Assembly: GCA_963931925.1 (NCBI GenBank)
Contig: OZ007582.1
Coordinates: 34,609,969-34,673,968 of the forward strand
Source: Onchidella celtica
Taxonomy: Eukaryota > Mollusca > Gastropoda > Systellommatophora > Onchidiidae
Direction: 5' to 3'
Length of the DNA: 64,000 nt
The notes beneath the pieces are model-generated. The model saw nothing but the letters and a program-made list of their open reading frames with translations. It did not search any database and had not been told where the DNA came from. Positions within the stretch are counted from its first letter, which is position 1; every line of letters starts with the position of its first letter. The position numbers and the translations under genes were made by a program. This document shows positions 1 to 15,300 of the stretch, piece by piece.

Positions 1-199
1 AGTTAAAATATGTTTACTGATAGTTGGCAAAGAGTGTAAACATCAGGGGTTAAAATCTTTCAAAAACTGTTTGAGTCTGAGTTTAAAGTCATATTGTGCT
101 AGGAGAAGGCAAGAAGATAGACAGAATATAACAGAAAGAGAGGACAGGAGGAAACCCTACCAGAAGTGCCCGTCAACCATTTGCCAAACCATAATTTAC

Positions 200-310
200 C
201 TTTCCACTCTTGTGTTGATCCAGTTGTAACAACTATTTTTGACAAACTCACAGCCCAGGCCGCGCCCCCATTCATAATCTCCTGCCTTGGAATAGTCAGC
301 TTTGTACCAC
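200..310 (-). CDS. M8 gene exon 10, last exon in window
   Basis: 111 bp completing the split Gly, then [20 protein letters not shown] and [16 protein letters not shown]. Acceptor gttgttgcag at 320-311, donor GTAAATT at 199-193. WYKxDYS...WGRxLGCxFV is a strong M8 signature. It ends in phase 2, so the gene continues beyond base 1. Confidence 0.92.
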
Positions 311-3300
311 CTGCAACAACAACAAGGTGATTAGCATTCTAATTGCTACACAAGACCTCTCATCATCATTTCTGTCTTATGTTATAATAGGATTCCCACT
401 TTTTTAACAATGGTTTTCCAGGGCTTTTCCAGGACCAAACTGTTGATTTCCAAGGCTACTTAAATGCAAAAACCACTCACCAGAATATTCAAGTGCAACT
501 TCAATTGACATTTTTTTTTTGTTCACATTTTTTTTCCACTTCTTCACTGCTTCTTAAACCCAAAAAGAATTCCATAGCTATTCCAGGGCTAATCCACTAT
601 TTCCGTGACTTATGGGCTATGCCAAGACCAATCCATAAAGTTCCAGGGTTTTTTCTCAGAATTTTCTTAATTCCAGGGCTAATCCACTATTTCCAGGGCT
701 TTCCCAGGGGTCCCTAAAATTCCAGAGCTGCCTGGGAACCCTGTTATAAGCAGGACCATGTGGTACTAAGATGTCCTCTCATGCAGGTAAGCAGTGAATG
801 CCAAATTATAAATTAACTTTTATACAATTTTATTATGTGCTAAATTATTTCATATCTTTTCCAAAGTAAAAATCTGCTTCAGAATGGGTGGTTTCTGAAT
901 GCCTACCATTTCCATCAACTTTGTAGTGTAGTGACAAAAACGCGACGGACAAAACTGGCCACCTACCCTGTATCCTCCATCATAGCCAGTGTTATCCTAG
1001 ATATCACAGAATTCTGTGTGTAGGTACCAGTCATTGCTTCATTCTGGAAAGTACAAAAAGACACACACACAAAAATAGATGTATGTTAAGAGTACTAGTA
1101 CCAGCCATAATTTCATAAAACCAAATTATGACCTGGAAACCGTCGTCGTTCGATTTCAGTTTTTGGTCCCAGTGTCTGGAATGACTGTGAAAAGACGGAA
1201 AATGAGATGATATGGTCATGTACCAAAATCAACAGGACTTGCCAGGACCCGTCTACAAGGAACAGTGCGAGGAGGCAGAAGGAGAGGAACACAGAGAAAG
1301 AGATGGGATGACAACGTCAGTGAATGGCGCGGCCTCACATTCAGCAACTGCCTAAGAGCATCTAAGAACCTGGAGGAATGGAGGAAGCTGGTTGCAAAGT
1401 CTTCTGTGACACCCCAGCGATCTTCTAAGACTCCGGGATAGAGAGACAGAGTCTGGAATGTGCTTCTAATGAAACATCAAGGAGCTGCAATCCATCACCA
1501 GGTTTAAAAATAGTTTTAAAAACTCGTTTATTTAAAGCGTATTTTGACCACTGCCAAAAGTCAATTCATAATGTTTAACTCGAGAACAAGATAGCAAGAC
1601 AAATCAACTCACTAAATTTCATCTGTTACATTGTGCCCATGTCAACAATGCTTAACTTCATAAAACAATGAAAAATAACTAGTATTCACCATAACTCAGC
1701 ACCATATATATGCGCAGTTTGCAGACAATGAGAGAAGGAATGGTTCCTCTAACTATCATGTGTCTAAAACATGCAAAGGACTTGTACATAAGATTACCTC
1801 AAACACTCTCTTCTCCCAGTGTGTCAGTACTGTACCATCTATGCCCTGATCCTCCAACTCTGCACCCTCTAGAGTTGAACAGTTGAAATGTCTCTGAACT
1901 TCACGCTGTAGAATGAAATGAAATCAACAACGCTGTAGAATACAACATGGTCAAAATTTCTTGATATTTTCTTTTTCCCATCATTTGACTCTTCATACAA
2001 AACATGTTTGATTTACCTACCTGCGTTTTTATATTTCTGAGATTTTCCTCTTTGGTAAACAAAATAAATCTTACAAGGTTTCTAATTCTTATTTAACCTT
2101 TGCCATGTCCTTGGTGTAAGATTGCCAACTCTCCGACAGAAACTCGACTGCGAAGCCAATCTGCCGCTCAAAGGACAAATGATATAAATGACAGAATGGC
2201 CCTTTTCTACTCTGCTGTCTCTTTGAACCTGACTTGTAGGCAGTAAAGCTTCACCTAAGAAATATGACCAAAACAAAACAATAAAACACAAAGGAAAAGG
2301 GAAGACATATCAAACTTTCAGTGCTTAACCCTTCATCAGGAAAAAAAGAAGATATTTAACAGATGAAAACTCAAACCAATAAAACAATCAAACAATTAGA
2401 AAAATTGTATAATATTAAATCAACGTAGATTTCTAACCCTAGTCCTGCGGGAGGCCACTATATTGGCCTCCCCGCGCAACATGTCAGGCCATTATTTTGT
2501 CTGACACGCTTAAGGTGGGGTGCGGGTCCTGAAGGCGATTTTTGTTATTATGAGAACTAGACAATTTTAACTGTAAAAATCGAATTCAGGATGTCTGAAT
2601 TAGCAGAAAAAAAATGTAAAAAAATTTGTTTGTCATATGGTTGCCATGGAAGCGCCTCCATCTTGGATTTTGAGTCCCCAAAAAGTACCAAATTCAATAT
2701 AGATAGCCTTCGCCAAATTTTACTGGATTTATTTGAAACTTCTCTTATGTCTTATTCAATCCAATTAAAAACTTTATACATAAGGGAATTTTGATATCTC
2801 TCATAGATCTTTTGTGATAAATTTTTGAAAATGGTATGTAGCGGGATTCCATTTTTTCTTATTTTCTATCACAAAAAAATTCAACCAAAAAAAAAAAAAT
2901 GAAAAGTTAAACAAATTTCCTTCTGTATGAATTTTTTAATTTGTTCAAACATGTTGTTAGCCAAATTTTATACCAATTGGTCAATAAATAAAAAACTAGT
3001 TCACAAATCACTGATCAAAAGTGCAATTTCGAGAAAATCGCATTTGAAAGTTGTTTTCAATAAAAATGTTATTGAAACGTGTTACACATGGCTAAAGTCA
3101 TCATTACTGGTGTGCTGGGCCTCAACAATGATTTCCAAACAACCAAAGGCTTATGCCAGATGTGTACGGAGGAGTAGGGGTTTTGATAGCGACACTAAGA
3201 TGTTATTTAGAGCTAATTTTGCGGCCCAATGGCATGATTCTTGTGCCTTTTTGTTTACCCCCTACCTCACTAAAAGGCATATTTCAAGGTTATAAACATT

Positions 3301-6300
3301 CAAAATTGACATTTGGTTAGTAAAATAGTGTTCCTAAATGGATAAACTAACCGAAAAGTACAAAATCGCGATATCATTATTTTGAAGCCTAATTTCGATT
3401 TCAGTACCCCCTTAACCGCGGGTCCTGCGGGAGGCCACATTTTTGTATAGCAACGGTGCGCCTCGCACTTTGTTTACTCGGTTGCCAATGCTGTCGGGGG
3501 TTTTTTTCCATGTTTTTTTTTTCCACACTATTTTCGCGTGTTTATCTATCCTGTCACCCCTACTATATCTAACAAAATGGTATCGTCCAATTACATTTAT
3601 TACGAAGCAACTATTCGTCATACTCATGTAATAGTACTGACAGTCTGAACTTCGAACTGGGGAAAATCTTGGGGAAACTTTTACTTTGATGCTGGTTGTC
3701 GTCTACATGTGAAATGAGAAGAAAGGGGCCATGTGCGTATTTGAGACACCGTTCTACGTCTGTAATTATGAATTCCAATGTAATATTAGGGCATGCTGCA
3801 TAAGGGCATCTGTCGGTAGGTTTTTCATCAGGGAAAACTGGGAGAAACTGACAGGCTTTCTTGTTGGTCATTGTCTTTATTTCATGTGGTAATTAGAGAT
3901 ATACTGTGTTGCTTTGATTAACTCCCGGAAGACTGACTACAGGGAAATCGTAAAAATTGTTTCGATAGCGATAAGGGCCCAGAAATGCACCGATCGCGTT
4001 GCGTTCCGCCTCGATTTTTCCGATCTGAGCGTATTTTCCGATAGGGGGATGATAAATATTAAATAAAATCCAGGACTTTGTCCAGTCCAGGTTTCTGAAG
4101 ACGTTTATTTTTGTATTTGAAGTGACGCTTTTCCGGGGGTTTCCTCGTTCGCCATTTTGCCTAAGCCGATCGATCGGTAGACCCACAGCAGACCAATAAA
4201 AGCACTTTTTACACCTGAAAATGGATTCAGACAACTCTTGACATTACATTGAACGAGTCAGCAAGTGGCAGTTCTGATGAATGGTCACCAGATGAGAGTT
4301 GTAACTCGTCGGATGGCGAAAATAGACCTCCAAAACTAGCGGCCAGTACTTTAGACCTGGGGTGTCCCGAGGTGAGTCATATTGTTTATTTTGATGCCAT
4401 GATGATCCCACTCCACTAAACCTACTAAAAGCATCACCAGCAGCCCTAGCATACTATAATACATTATACATTATACCATAGTGTCTTTGTAGGCTTAATT
4501 TGATTGTTTTGTTACAATCATGTAGCTCATTGATTGATCAAAATCACTCAACAGATGTTGCTAGGGTGGGACCTGACATTGTTTACACATGGATACCGTT
4601 TTAGTATAGTTAGCATTATGGACTTCAATAGATATAAAGCCTGGGATCTAATGAAAATTTTCCTTCAGCTCTATTTTATCAACTCAAAATAGATCTAGAT
4701 CTGTGTTTCAACTTCAATAATATTACATCTAATAATTTCAATTTATTTTTGTTTCGGCAGCTCGCAACCTGACGGTGAAAGTGAAAATTCATTCGGTCAC
4801 AAAGATGAGGTCACAACATCATATCCCTTGCCAGACTTTCGTCCGGAGAGACCTCCAAGTCTGCATCTGCCAGAGGTAGTGACATGGGCAGATTGTAAGC
4901 AATTTTTAACACCAGGTAAGCAGTCTAAGTGGATGCTAGACCCTTCTTATTTTCTTTTGTAGTAAAGGTTGTTGCAATGCAAGAAGACATCACAGGTGAG
5001 AAGTATACGGAAGATGTTTGTGATTTTTTTTTCCCTTACCCAACTCATATGTTTTAAGAATTCAGGTTCTGCATTTGTTTATTTGTTAACATGATTTATT
5101 CACCTTTTTGGTTTGTTGATGTTTACATAATTATATTCATTTACAAAATCTTTTTCTTGTTTTGGTTCATCATATTCGTATCTCATCTTTTGCTGCGTGT
5201 CAAGTACCGATACTCATGGTTTTTTTTTGTTTTTTTTTCTCCCATTCTTTTACTTGCAGGAGCTTTCTTCAGACTCTTTATTTGCAATGGCAGGATTTGA
5301 TGAAAATAAGAAAGTTCCACTCTATGATAAAAAACAAGTACTGATTGAAGACCACCATATTGTCACTGTACCCACAGATAAGCCTTTGAATTGTGTGCGT
5401 TGTTATCGTTTAGAGAAAAAGGAGAGGAAAAGTAAATTTGCTTAGAAAGTGTGGTAAACATCTGTGACTTAACCAGACAAGAAATTGCAGGCTTTTGGGA
5501 ACATCCCCTGGGTGATGTTTTTGAATGTCTAATGTTGGAGAGAATCTGTCGGTACCAATTTTCTGCAGTTACATGTTTACTTTTTTTGTCATAATATCAT
5601 ACATGAAATTCTGGTATCAGACAGTTGCTGAAAGCAGATTGTAACTATTATTCACTGAATTATACTGTATTTTGGTTTTTAAAACATTAGTATGCTTTGT
5701 TGACCAGGTAGAAATATTTTTCATTTTTTGTAACTGAGTAGCTATTTTCACGACTGATGTCCAGTTTTATATATATTGCAAAAATGCTCATAACTACCTA
5801 AGATTCCATGCTACATGTCTCATTTTTGGATATATTATGTGAAATTGAAGGTTATTAGAAACAAGTAATAAAATTTTGATCTTTTGCATCAAACTTTTTT
5901 TTTTCTTCTTTGTGTATGTTGTCTGGGTGCGTTTTTATGTGTTTTTTTTTTAATGATCAGCCATATTTTATGTCCTGGTGTGGAGACACTACTGTAAACA
6001 GCCCTAAATTATACATCAAATTAAAGCTTATTCAATTCTGAACACATCCATATATGACATAAGGCATTTCTAATAAGTTCAGGGGCACGTATGGGCCAAT
6101 ATACAACATCAGTATTTGAATCCGAGTCGTTGATGGAAAATAGCCCAGTCTTCCGAGAGTTAAAACGCTTTTCAGTACATTGTATGTGCTCTACGACCTG
6201 GAACTGGAAATCAAATCTCTCGCTAAAACTAACATTATAGTAAGTGGAAGCTTTACCTAGTAGAGGAGGGAAAATGTCACGATACATGTGGTTAGTAAAT

Positions 6301-9300
6301 TAAGCGAATGGCTTAAAAAATTTGTTCACCTTGACTTAGGGGCAGAAAAAGCGCAGAGGTCTTAGGAAAATGATAAAACGCGTGTTAAAAAATTCGTGAT
6401 TTGGGCTTTCCATTTCAAAATATAACCTACTGCATATCATCACAAGTACTATATCCAAATATCCTAGGGGTCAATTACGATTTATCCACCACTACTGTTG
6501 TTATTGCATCCTGAAGTATACGCGATACACGTGTTCACAAGGACCTGATTGACCCGACCACCGAGGTTATCGGCAACACGCGAATGATCGGCTGACTGGC
6601 CGCTGGCTATTCCCGCACGGGGCGTTACGTGGACGAGTTCACTCAACACGGGACGAGGGTTAATATGGAGACTCGAAGTCAAACTGTGCTGTATCCCCAC
6701 AAATTTTCTGTGTTTTTTTTATAATATTAGCTGAAGTTCCGGGCATTATCAGGGATAAACCTGTGAACCCACACATCTAGACTTCATGCGCATCAGAGCA
6801 CTACGCACTAATTTCTGGTATGGAAATTGCGCGCACCGAACCGAACGCATATACATCGTTTCCGGTATGGTGGGCTTACTACAGGGAGCCAAGACAAAGA
6901 TCGTTGTATTTTTCATTTTTACAAATTTTTATTTAGAATACCTGAAACTTGGATCAACACAATGGGTTGATACAAAAGCGATTGGACTGGATTAATTAAC
7001 ACACAGAAAAATTAACTTTATAATTGTTGAAACCGCCATTTTGGCTGTAGCATCGAGCAAAAAAAGGGGGCAAAACTGCACTACAATGAATTACTCCCAC
7101 CAATATTTTTTTTCATAATAAGATGCTGAAAGTACCAAAGACTAGTTACCTTTACTCTTGGTGTCACCATCATAAACACAGCCTTCTCCGTCACCCCTGA
7201 CCTCTGTATCCAACTGTGCCTCACCACTCTCGAGACCACGGCTCTGCTCCATTTGAACATTCCAATACTGTAAACATTTCAACAACGGACATATCAGTAC
7301 AAACAAACAAAACGCTGCCGCTGTCATGAAACCACGCAAGTGTAAAAGTCCTGATTTTTCAGAAGAGGGAAAAAAATCGCAACTGTTTGGCTTGAATGCA
7401 TTCCTGATCTTTACATTGATAATTATATATAATAAACATTTGAAGTACTGTACATACTTTAACCCCTTCAGGGCTACATGTTTTTCCCATCATATACTGC
7501 ACAGCGCACTCTTACTATTGTATTTAAGATGTACATTGTGTGTCCAAAGCGCAATAGCACTATAGATTTTAGGACGTTTTTGACCACACATTCACAGTGC
7601 AGTGAAGGGGTTAATCAACAGAATAATATAAAATCCCTCCAAAGAGTTCATGGAATATTTGGCCAAAAACAGCTGCCATCTGCAGCTGTACGAATACACT
7701 TGTATAGTCTCATGATATGGCAAATATCAAAATATAATTCTATTTCTAACACCACCAAAATTAAGAGTAAAGAAATTATTTTTGTCCCTTTCTATATTCT
7801 TTAACATAGAAAAAAAACTACATACTGATGTAGATCTCAGGGATTGAAAGCTTGTGTATTGTATTACACATACTAGGTAGTCCCAAAATATTACACTTCC
7901 AATCACATCTTCAGTTCTACTGACAAAAATTTGTCCCATAATTTGTGGTTCAAAAAAATCGTAAATAAATAATCTGAAGTACTGAATGTTGCCCCAAACT
8001 GACATGTCTGCGCAATTTATCAGAAAAAAATTCAGGCACTTCACAAAATTTCATAACTTTTCATCACATGGTCGTGATGTTTCAGGTGTTTACATGTTCA
8101 CCCTCATGCCCAATAATATCAAGAGAACAACCAGAAAAAAGCATCTACACACATACACGCACCCACACCTACACAAAGCTGAAAAACTCACTCTTCAGAA
8201 AATATTGTCGGCCTACCGGACCCTGGATTTCGGGGCGTTAATGGAAAACCATCGTCGTCCCGGTAAAAAGCATACAAACTTGCCGTAAAACCCTGCAGGG
8301 GATAAAAAAATTTATGTAAACTTCACAATATTGACCCTACATGCACCTTCTTCGCTCAATATTCCCATCTCCAATGATCTCCGTATTCCCTTATTCAAAT
8401 GACATCAGCATTCCCATGTTCAAAGGATATCCATATCCCCATATACTCATATCACCTCAGTATTCCCAAATTCATATCACCTGGGTATTCCCATATTCAA
8501 ATGACATCATTACTCCCATTTTCAAATGACCTCAGTATTCCCATCTACAATTACAAATGATCTCAGTGTTCCCATCTTTAAATGACCTCGGTATTCCATA
8601 CTGAAATGACCTCAGCTTTCCCACATTGAAATGACCTCAGCTTTCCCATATTCAAATGATCTCACTATTCCTATTTTCAAATGACTCCAGTATTCGGGTA
8701 TTATTCAAATGATTCAGTATTCCCATTTCCAAATAACATTTGTATTCCCATTTTGAAAGGCCAGGGCCAGTGAAATATTAAAGGATGCCTCATGAGTTAT
8801 TTACCAGAAAACATGATCGTGCCTTTTAGAAGTTCAAAGACTGCACTTATGGGTCCTTTTCAGATTTTGCCACTTACCAGAGCATGTAAAATTTCATGTT
8901 TCATGGTTGACAAAAGCTGTTGTTGATTCTGACGTGATGCTGATATAGAATTAGGACAGATGCTGAAGTAACCAGCCACTGGTCTGAAATACAAGAAATA
9001 AAATATTTCCCAATATCAATCTCATCCAGCTTTGTGTTTTTTTTTATTTTTCTTTGCTTTTGTTTTAATAGGTTTTATGCCATCAGACAGTACGATCTGC
9101 TACAAGATCCTGATCTCTACACAGGCACTGGCACCAATGGATCCAAATGAGATCCACTGCGTCTGGATGTATACTCACTCATGCTCACATTTATGTCTTT
9201 CTGTACAGAGGATCGTTTCTGCCCTAAGCAATTTGCCGCAACGAGATATTTTACCTAGCTGAGTGCCATGGTTACTAAGGTTCCGTGCCATGTTACTGAT

Positions 9301-12300
9301 TGTAACAACCCTGTTATTGAAATGTGCTATGTTTATGTAATGATGCATTACATGTAGATGTATATAATGATCTTAAACATTCTGTGAAATGGAATTTCTC
9401 TCATGGGATAATAAAAGTGATTCTTATTTCATCTTATCTTATCTTAAAATTCCCCCCCTCCCCCCTTTCACTCACCTGTCTAACACATGTTCCTGCTGAC
9501 AGTGCGCAGCATATGCTATAGTTTGTCCTTCTCGGCACTTGACGGAAGGTATCGTGGCTATGTACAGGATGAAGTCTGTGTTGCTGACCCCCGGAGAAGT
9601 GGTCTTTTCATGTATGTAGTCACCAGTGTTTTGATTGTAGTACATACACCCCTGTACAGTGAACAAGATTAAAAGAAGAGGCCCATAATTCGCTTTTATC
9701 ACGGATTGGGGGGAGGGGGGGGGATGTAGTTTAATGTAACTACTCCACTTAAAGGTAATAACAATTTATAAGCGTGTCTTCAATCTTGACCACAGAATGT
9801 CAGAAAGAAAAACAATTTTTATTTTTTAAATTTAACCTTATGATAACATTTAAGTGGCCTTCCACTAGAAAGTAGGAAAGCTGTGCAGGGAAGCCACCCA
9901 TAATTGTTGGGTAACATAGCTGCAGTGAACCATCATCGACATACACTGTAACAATAATACTCGGAATTTTAAGGCCAAAAAATCCCCAAAATTGAAGAAA
10001 ACACATCAAAACTCTTGCTTCAACATACTTCTAGATGGCCCTGAGGGATGGTGATGTCTCCGCATACTGTTTCCCGTAGACACCCTCCCACACAGTAAGC
10101 AGTGGGACCTCTGAACTTCACTTTACTGGTGTGGCACTTGCGGCGCAGTCTAATCGGCAAAGATGTGGCTCGAACCTTCAAAGTTGACTCCCAGAAGTGG
10201 ACAGCCGTCTCCACATGAGACTGTGGAAAAAAACAAATAAGTTTCGGCTCTGCATAATGCAATGACTATTCTTATTTTCTCTCACGTGTAGACATAAAGG
10301 AATTCAGCAAATGAGCAGTAAAAATTGGTAATGCTGAATTGAAATATGCTCAGAGAGAAGTACGTCCCCTCGAGTTCATTATAATAATGTTCAAATACGT
10401 TGGTAAAATTAAAATTCAACTGATCAAAGCAATAACATTATTTATATACAGATGAAAGAAATAGTAAAAACAGCAAGACCAAAGTAGAAGAGACATTGGA
10501 TATGGATATTTTGTGTTTCATAAATGTTAAGATTATGGACTTTTTATCGACAGGATGTCTTTCACTTTATTTTACAAAAGTTTTAACGACTGTGCAATTT
10601 TTTAACTTTCAACTCAGCTTCTGACAAATATTAAAAAACCAAAACAAAAAAAAATCATATAATTACGACCATTTTTTTTGTCTTGTTAAAGGAGAACACT
10701 TAAGTTACCCTAACGATGTTCTGAAGTTCCACAGGTAAATGCCATAAACTTTTGTCAAAATGGAGATGAATCCTCAGTGGCTGATCCGCACTTCTTTTCT
10801 TGATTTCATGGTCAGGCTCAACATGAACATTATAGAACACATCCTAATAAAGGGATAAAAAATGATGGGTTTAAAATCAGGCATATAAAATGACAGGTTT
10901 TAATTGCAAACACACCACTGTAAATGTAATTAAAAATAAAGAAAGAAAAATGAAATGATAAAAAATAGAGGCTGTTGTTAAAACAAGTATATGCGCCCCA
11001 AGCGTTGTGCACTAGAAGCACATATACCCATACGTACCTATCCCTAATCCCGTCTCCATCCTCAACCCTAAATCTTATCGCATCCCTAACCCTGCCCCCT
11101 ACCCTTTTCAATCAAAAAACAAGAGGAAAACAAAAAGAAAATACCTGAAAGAATAATTAATTAGGGCTGTTGTTACTATGTTAGGGGCATTTCAGGAGGA
11201 GCTCTCTAGCTCTAGAGTCACAAAAGGATCTAACCAGAGTAACCCCTTCCCTGCTTTACCCAGAACTGTTCCGGGCTATCTAATCTCACTATTTTATGCC
11301 ATGTGCCCGAAACCATTCCGGGCCTAGGTCATTTGCATTTCTTGAGTGATCACACAATTCCCGATTTATGATTGTTTTGTATTTTTCTAGGTAGTTCCCT
11401 TACTTACTTGCGTCATTTGCATGTATTTGCTAGGTGAGGGATTTATGGTGTGTAATTTTTTAGATAAAAATGCTTGTTTTGTCCTCTTTTGCCCCCAGCA
11501 CATGAGTAGAAATCTGTGTGGCAGGCAAGGGGTTAAAATACATAGCCCTAGCACAAAGAACTTGGATACTTGCAATGTTCAACATTTGTGTGTGCGCCTG
11601 AAGAAAGGTCCCAGTTGTCGGTACAGTTATTTTTGAGCTAGGGGGTGAAAAGGTCGAAAAAGTCGTGCCTAGTCGGAAATGTACTTCTAGCAGAAAACAC
11701 AAGTTTAACCATTTCTAAATACCATATGAAAAGGATTTTTGAATATTTTATGTTTAAATATTATTTTATTAATTATTTGTACAACATGTGACTCTTCACA
11801 AAGTAATATTGGAGTGATTGTTGCTAGGGGACCATGGACTAATTACAAAGCCGTTATAGAGATAATACTGAGTAGTGTTCACTACCCATCTATAGTTTAC
11901 CGTGTAACATGCCACGGTCCCCTAAAAGCAGCCAAGTCGGAACTTTTTTTGGATCTTGTTAGGAGAGCGCAGTATTTTACATAGAAAGCTAGAGCTGAGC
12001 AGTGAACACAACTCAGTAGTTTCCCTATTTGCCTTTGTAATAAAACTACGCTCCCCCAACAATATCCAAAAAGTCTGTGATTGGAGAGAGAAAATTACCT
12101 GCCACTAATAGCATTAAAGCTGTTTTTCTCAAAAGTTTGTTTTTGCCCCCTGTCTTACAAAATGTGTCATAACTCATATCTTCAAAACTACTTTTAAAAA
12201 GATATTGGAAAAATTTTAAAAGCAGTGTGTTCAGCATTGAATTTTCTAGAAGAATATGCCCTTATCTCAAAATCCAAAAACTGAGACAACTGGGACCTTT

Positions 12301-15300
12301 CTCCATGCACACACACATTTTATTAAGTAAAAAATAAACTGACTGACTGCCAAAGAAATTTTACCACCGAAGATCAAAATGAAAATTTTAAAAAAGCTGA
12401 GCCAGAATACAAGATTCAATTTCAAGTGAGTAACACTGTGAACCAAATTTTTTTCTTGTAAAAGCTACACTAAATGGCTTCTATCTGTTAAATTTGCACC
12501 CAAAAGTGAGATATCTTCACCATTTTTGTAAGAGTGGTAGATATATAATAATGCCTTCACAAGTGCCACTGTAACCCATTACTACTTACAGTATGTTGCT
12601 GCTTTCATTCATTCTAATCTAATCTTTCCAGCCTTTTTTTCTCCACCAGCCAACATGCCAGTCAATACATATTGAACTCTTACATTTTTTACAAACTCCC
12701 AATATTTTCTTTTTTTTTTCTGGTTGAAGGGGTAAGGGTGGAGTTAGAAACAAAACTAGATTGGGTTTGAGGTTGATTGTATCAGTGTGTGGTTGAAGTA
12801 CAGGGAACTCTTCCAAAAACTCGAACTGAGATAAAATCAAATCAATCAGAAGGAGTACCACAAGTTATACAGTAGTCTCCGTCTAAGAACTCGCCGCCTT
12901 AGAACCCGATCCGCCTTAGAACCCGCTGTTGCCGCGAAACCGAATTTTTTCACTATAATTTACATGCGTAAGAACCCGCTCTGAAACGAAAAATCCGCCT
13001 AAGAACCTGGCATTTGACCGTGAGACAAGCACACTTTTACGTAAAATTTCGATATTAAACGCAAAATTCTCTTTCAAGTTGACGGAATAGAACAAAGCCA
13101 CACGGTACAGTGAAAAAGAACAGGTGGAGGGAAGGTAGGGGGAGGCGAAGCGCACAAAGGATGGAGCCCAGTTACGTCTTTCGTGTGCAAGCAGGCCACT
13201 CCTAGACTACATTAGCATAGTCATTACCTAACATCTATTGTTGTCTGACTCGAGGGGCAGAATTTTATACGTAATTGACCACGCGCTTGGTTTGCATGGC
13301 ACATGTACATGTACTGAGGGCTGTATGTGGTTATTACACATGGTATCACTGGGCCTCGTGTTGTATCCGCCTAAGAGCCCGGTCCGCCTAAGAACCCGCT
13401 TTTTCTGTCTCCCGTTGACCGGGTTCTTAGGCGGAGACTACTGTACAAGTTTAGACTGGTATCTATAGGCCCATTGCAGATATAAATATAGGCCATTTCA
13501 ATTGTCAGGACCGACGCATAACTTGGCGATGGTAACACTTTTGATTCGTTAGCTGATTTGCACTGCGAGCACTTCAGGCGTCGCAAACCAATCGGAGGCA
13601 AGCTAAAAAAAAGTTCACTACAGTAAACAATGACACATGTGTTCACGCACATGGGAGATGTTCGCTCAATTCTTTCACTTCCTTTCCTTTGTTTACACGA
13701 ATGGTAGAGAATCTGACCGGCTTGGATCCATCCTTTCCACCTCTGACATAACAGTCCACTGCAATGCAACCAGCAGGCATTTTAACCACTTAGACATATG
13801 TGAGTGTGCATGGGAAAACCCGGCATAAGTCGGCAACATGACATTTTGAGTTCTGTAATAAAAGACAAGACATTTCTGATTTATTGAAGTCAGTGACCCC
13901 CCTAAAACAAGATTTTGAGAAAACGGCATTTAATCCTATAAGTGGCAATAGCTAGAGTAGATGTGTTATGCTGCGACCAGCATATCGGTGCGAACATATC
14001 TTACATTTCGTTGTTTTTTTTCACTATGCCGTTGTTTGTCCTGATTAGTCGAATTTTTTGACGCTTGATGACATCACGTGACTTGAGAACCCCCCCTACT
14101 GAAGCAAGAAGCGTCTGAATCGGCCTTCCCAAGTTTCGTTTAGTAATCAACTTGATCAACTTCCATGTCAAAGTTCAAAGGTGAGTTGCTTGAAATAGCT
14201 GATAAACATACTTGTTTCACCCGTGTCTCGTAAAATTTGTGCCCTAGTTATTATACAGATGTTATTGTGAATTTAAGGTGGTGGTTTTGCTTTCCATGTA
14301 CTTTCCGTGTGGTTATAGTACTGGTCGCACCCACACGCACAGGTTTTCATGTTCTGCAGGTAGTGCACCAATAAACACTATCATCTTTTTACTTGTCAGT
14401 GCGACCAATGCATTTTCATCATCATCATCATCGCCCTTAAAACCCTACTCTACAGGGTATAGGCCACGAACGACAGCCTTCCATTTGTCTCTATCCTGGG
14501 CGATCCTTGACAACTCATTCCATGTGTAGCCACCTCTCTTCATATCCTCCTCCATGCCTCTCCTCCATGTTGTTCGTGACCAGCCCCTCTTCCTGTTTCC
14601 CTGTGGATTTGCCAGAAGCTCCATCATCTCCCAAGGTGTTTGGTTCGTTAGTCGTACGTGTTTCTGTAACAGCTGTGTTTTTAGAGGGTGGAGTTGTTAG
14701 CCCCACGCCAAACCCCCAACCTGGAGGACCAGGTGGCTCTGTTTCAGGAGCCACTATCTACATCACCATTTAGTCGTCTTATACGACACGTCAGTCCTAT
14801 TCTTCTCAATGCCAGCAGCTGCACGGCTAGATGCATTTTACCAGTAATAAATCAATTGCTTATATCTATGGACTAGTGTAGACTTTTTTTTTCTTTTTCT
14901 CTTAAATGATGTAACTTGACTAGATCCAGACCCACAATTGACTGTTGTTCTCATTGTTGCTGCTGTTGTTTATTTTCTCTTTCCTTTATCAACTTTGCAG
15001 ATGCTGAAAGAGCCACCAAAGTGGTCAATAAATGAGCTTCATGCAGCCATAAATGCAGTCAGACATGGAACCCCTATCTGCCGGGCTGCAGAAGTATATA
15101 TGGAATTCCATACGGAACCCTGCAGGATAAGCTGAGGGGAAGACGAAAAATAGAAATAACGCACACAACAGGGCTAACTCCTGATGAAGAGGAGGAAATT
15201 GTTCAGTGGGTGGATGATATGAGCAAGAGGGGATTTGGACAGTCAAAAAATGATGTCTTGGACACTGGCAAAAAATTCTTCAAAGGGCGTGAAACACGTT

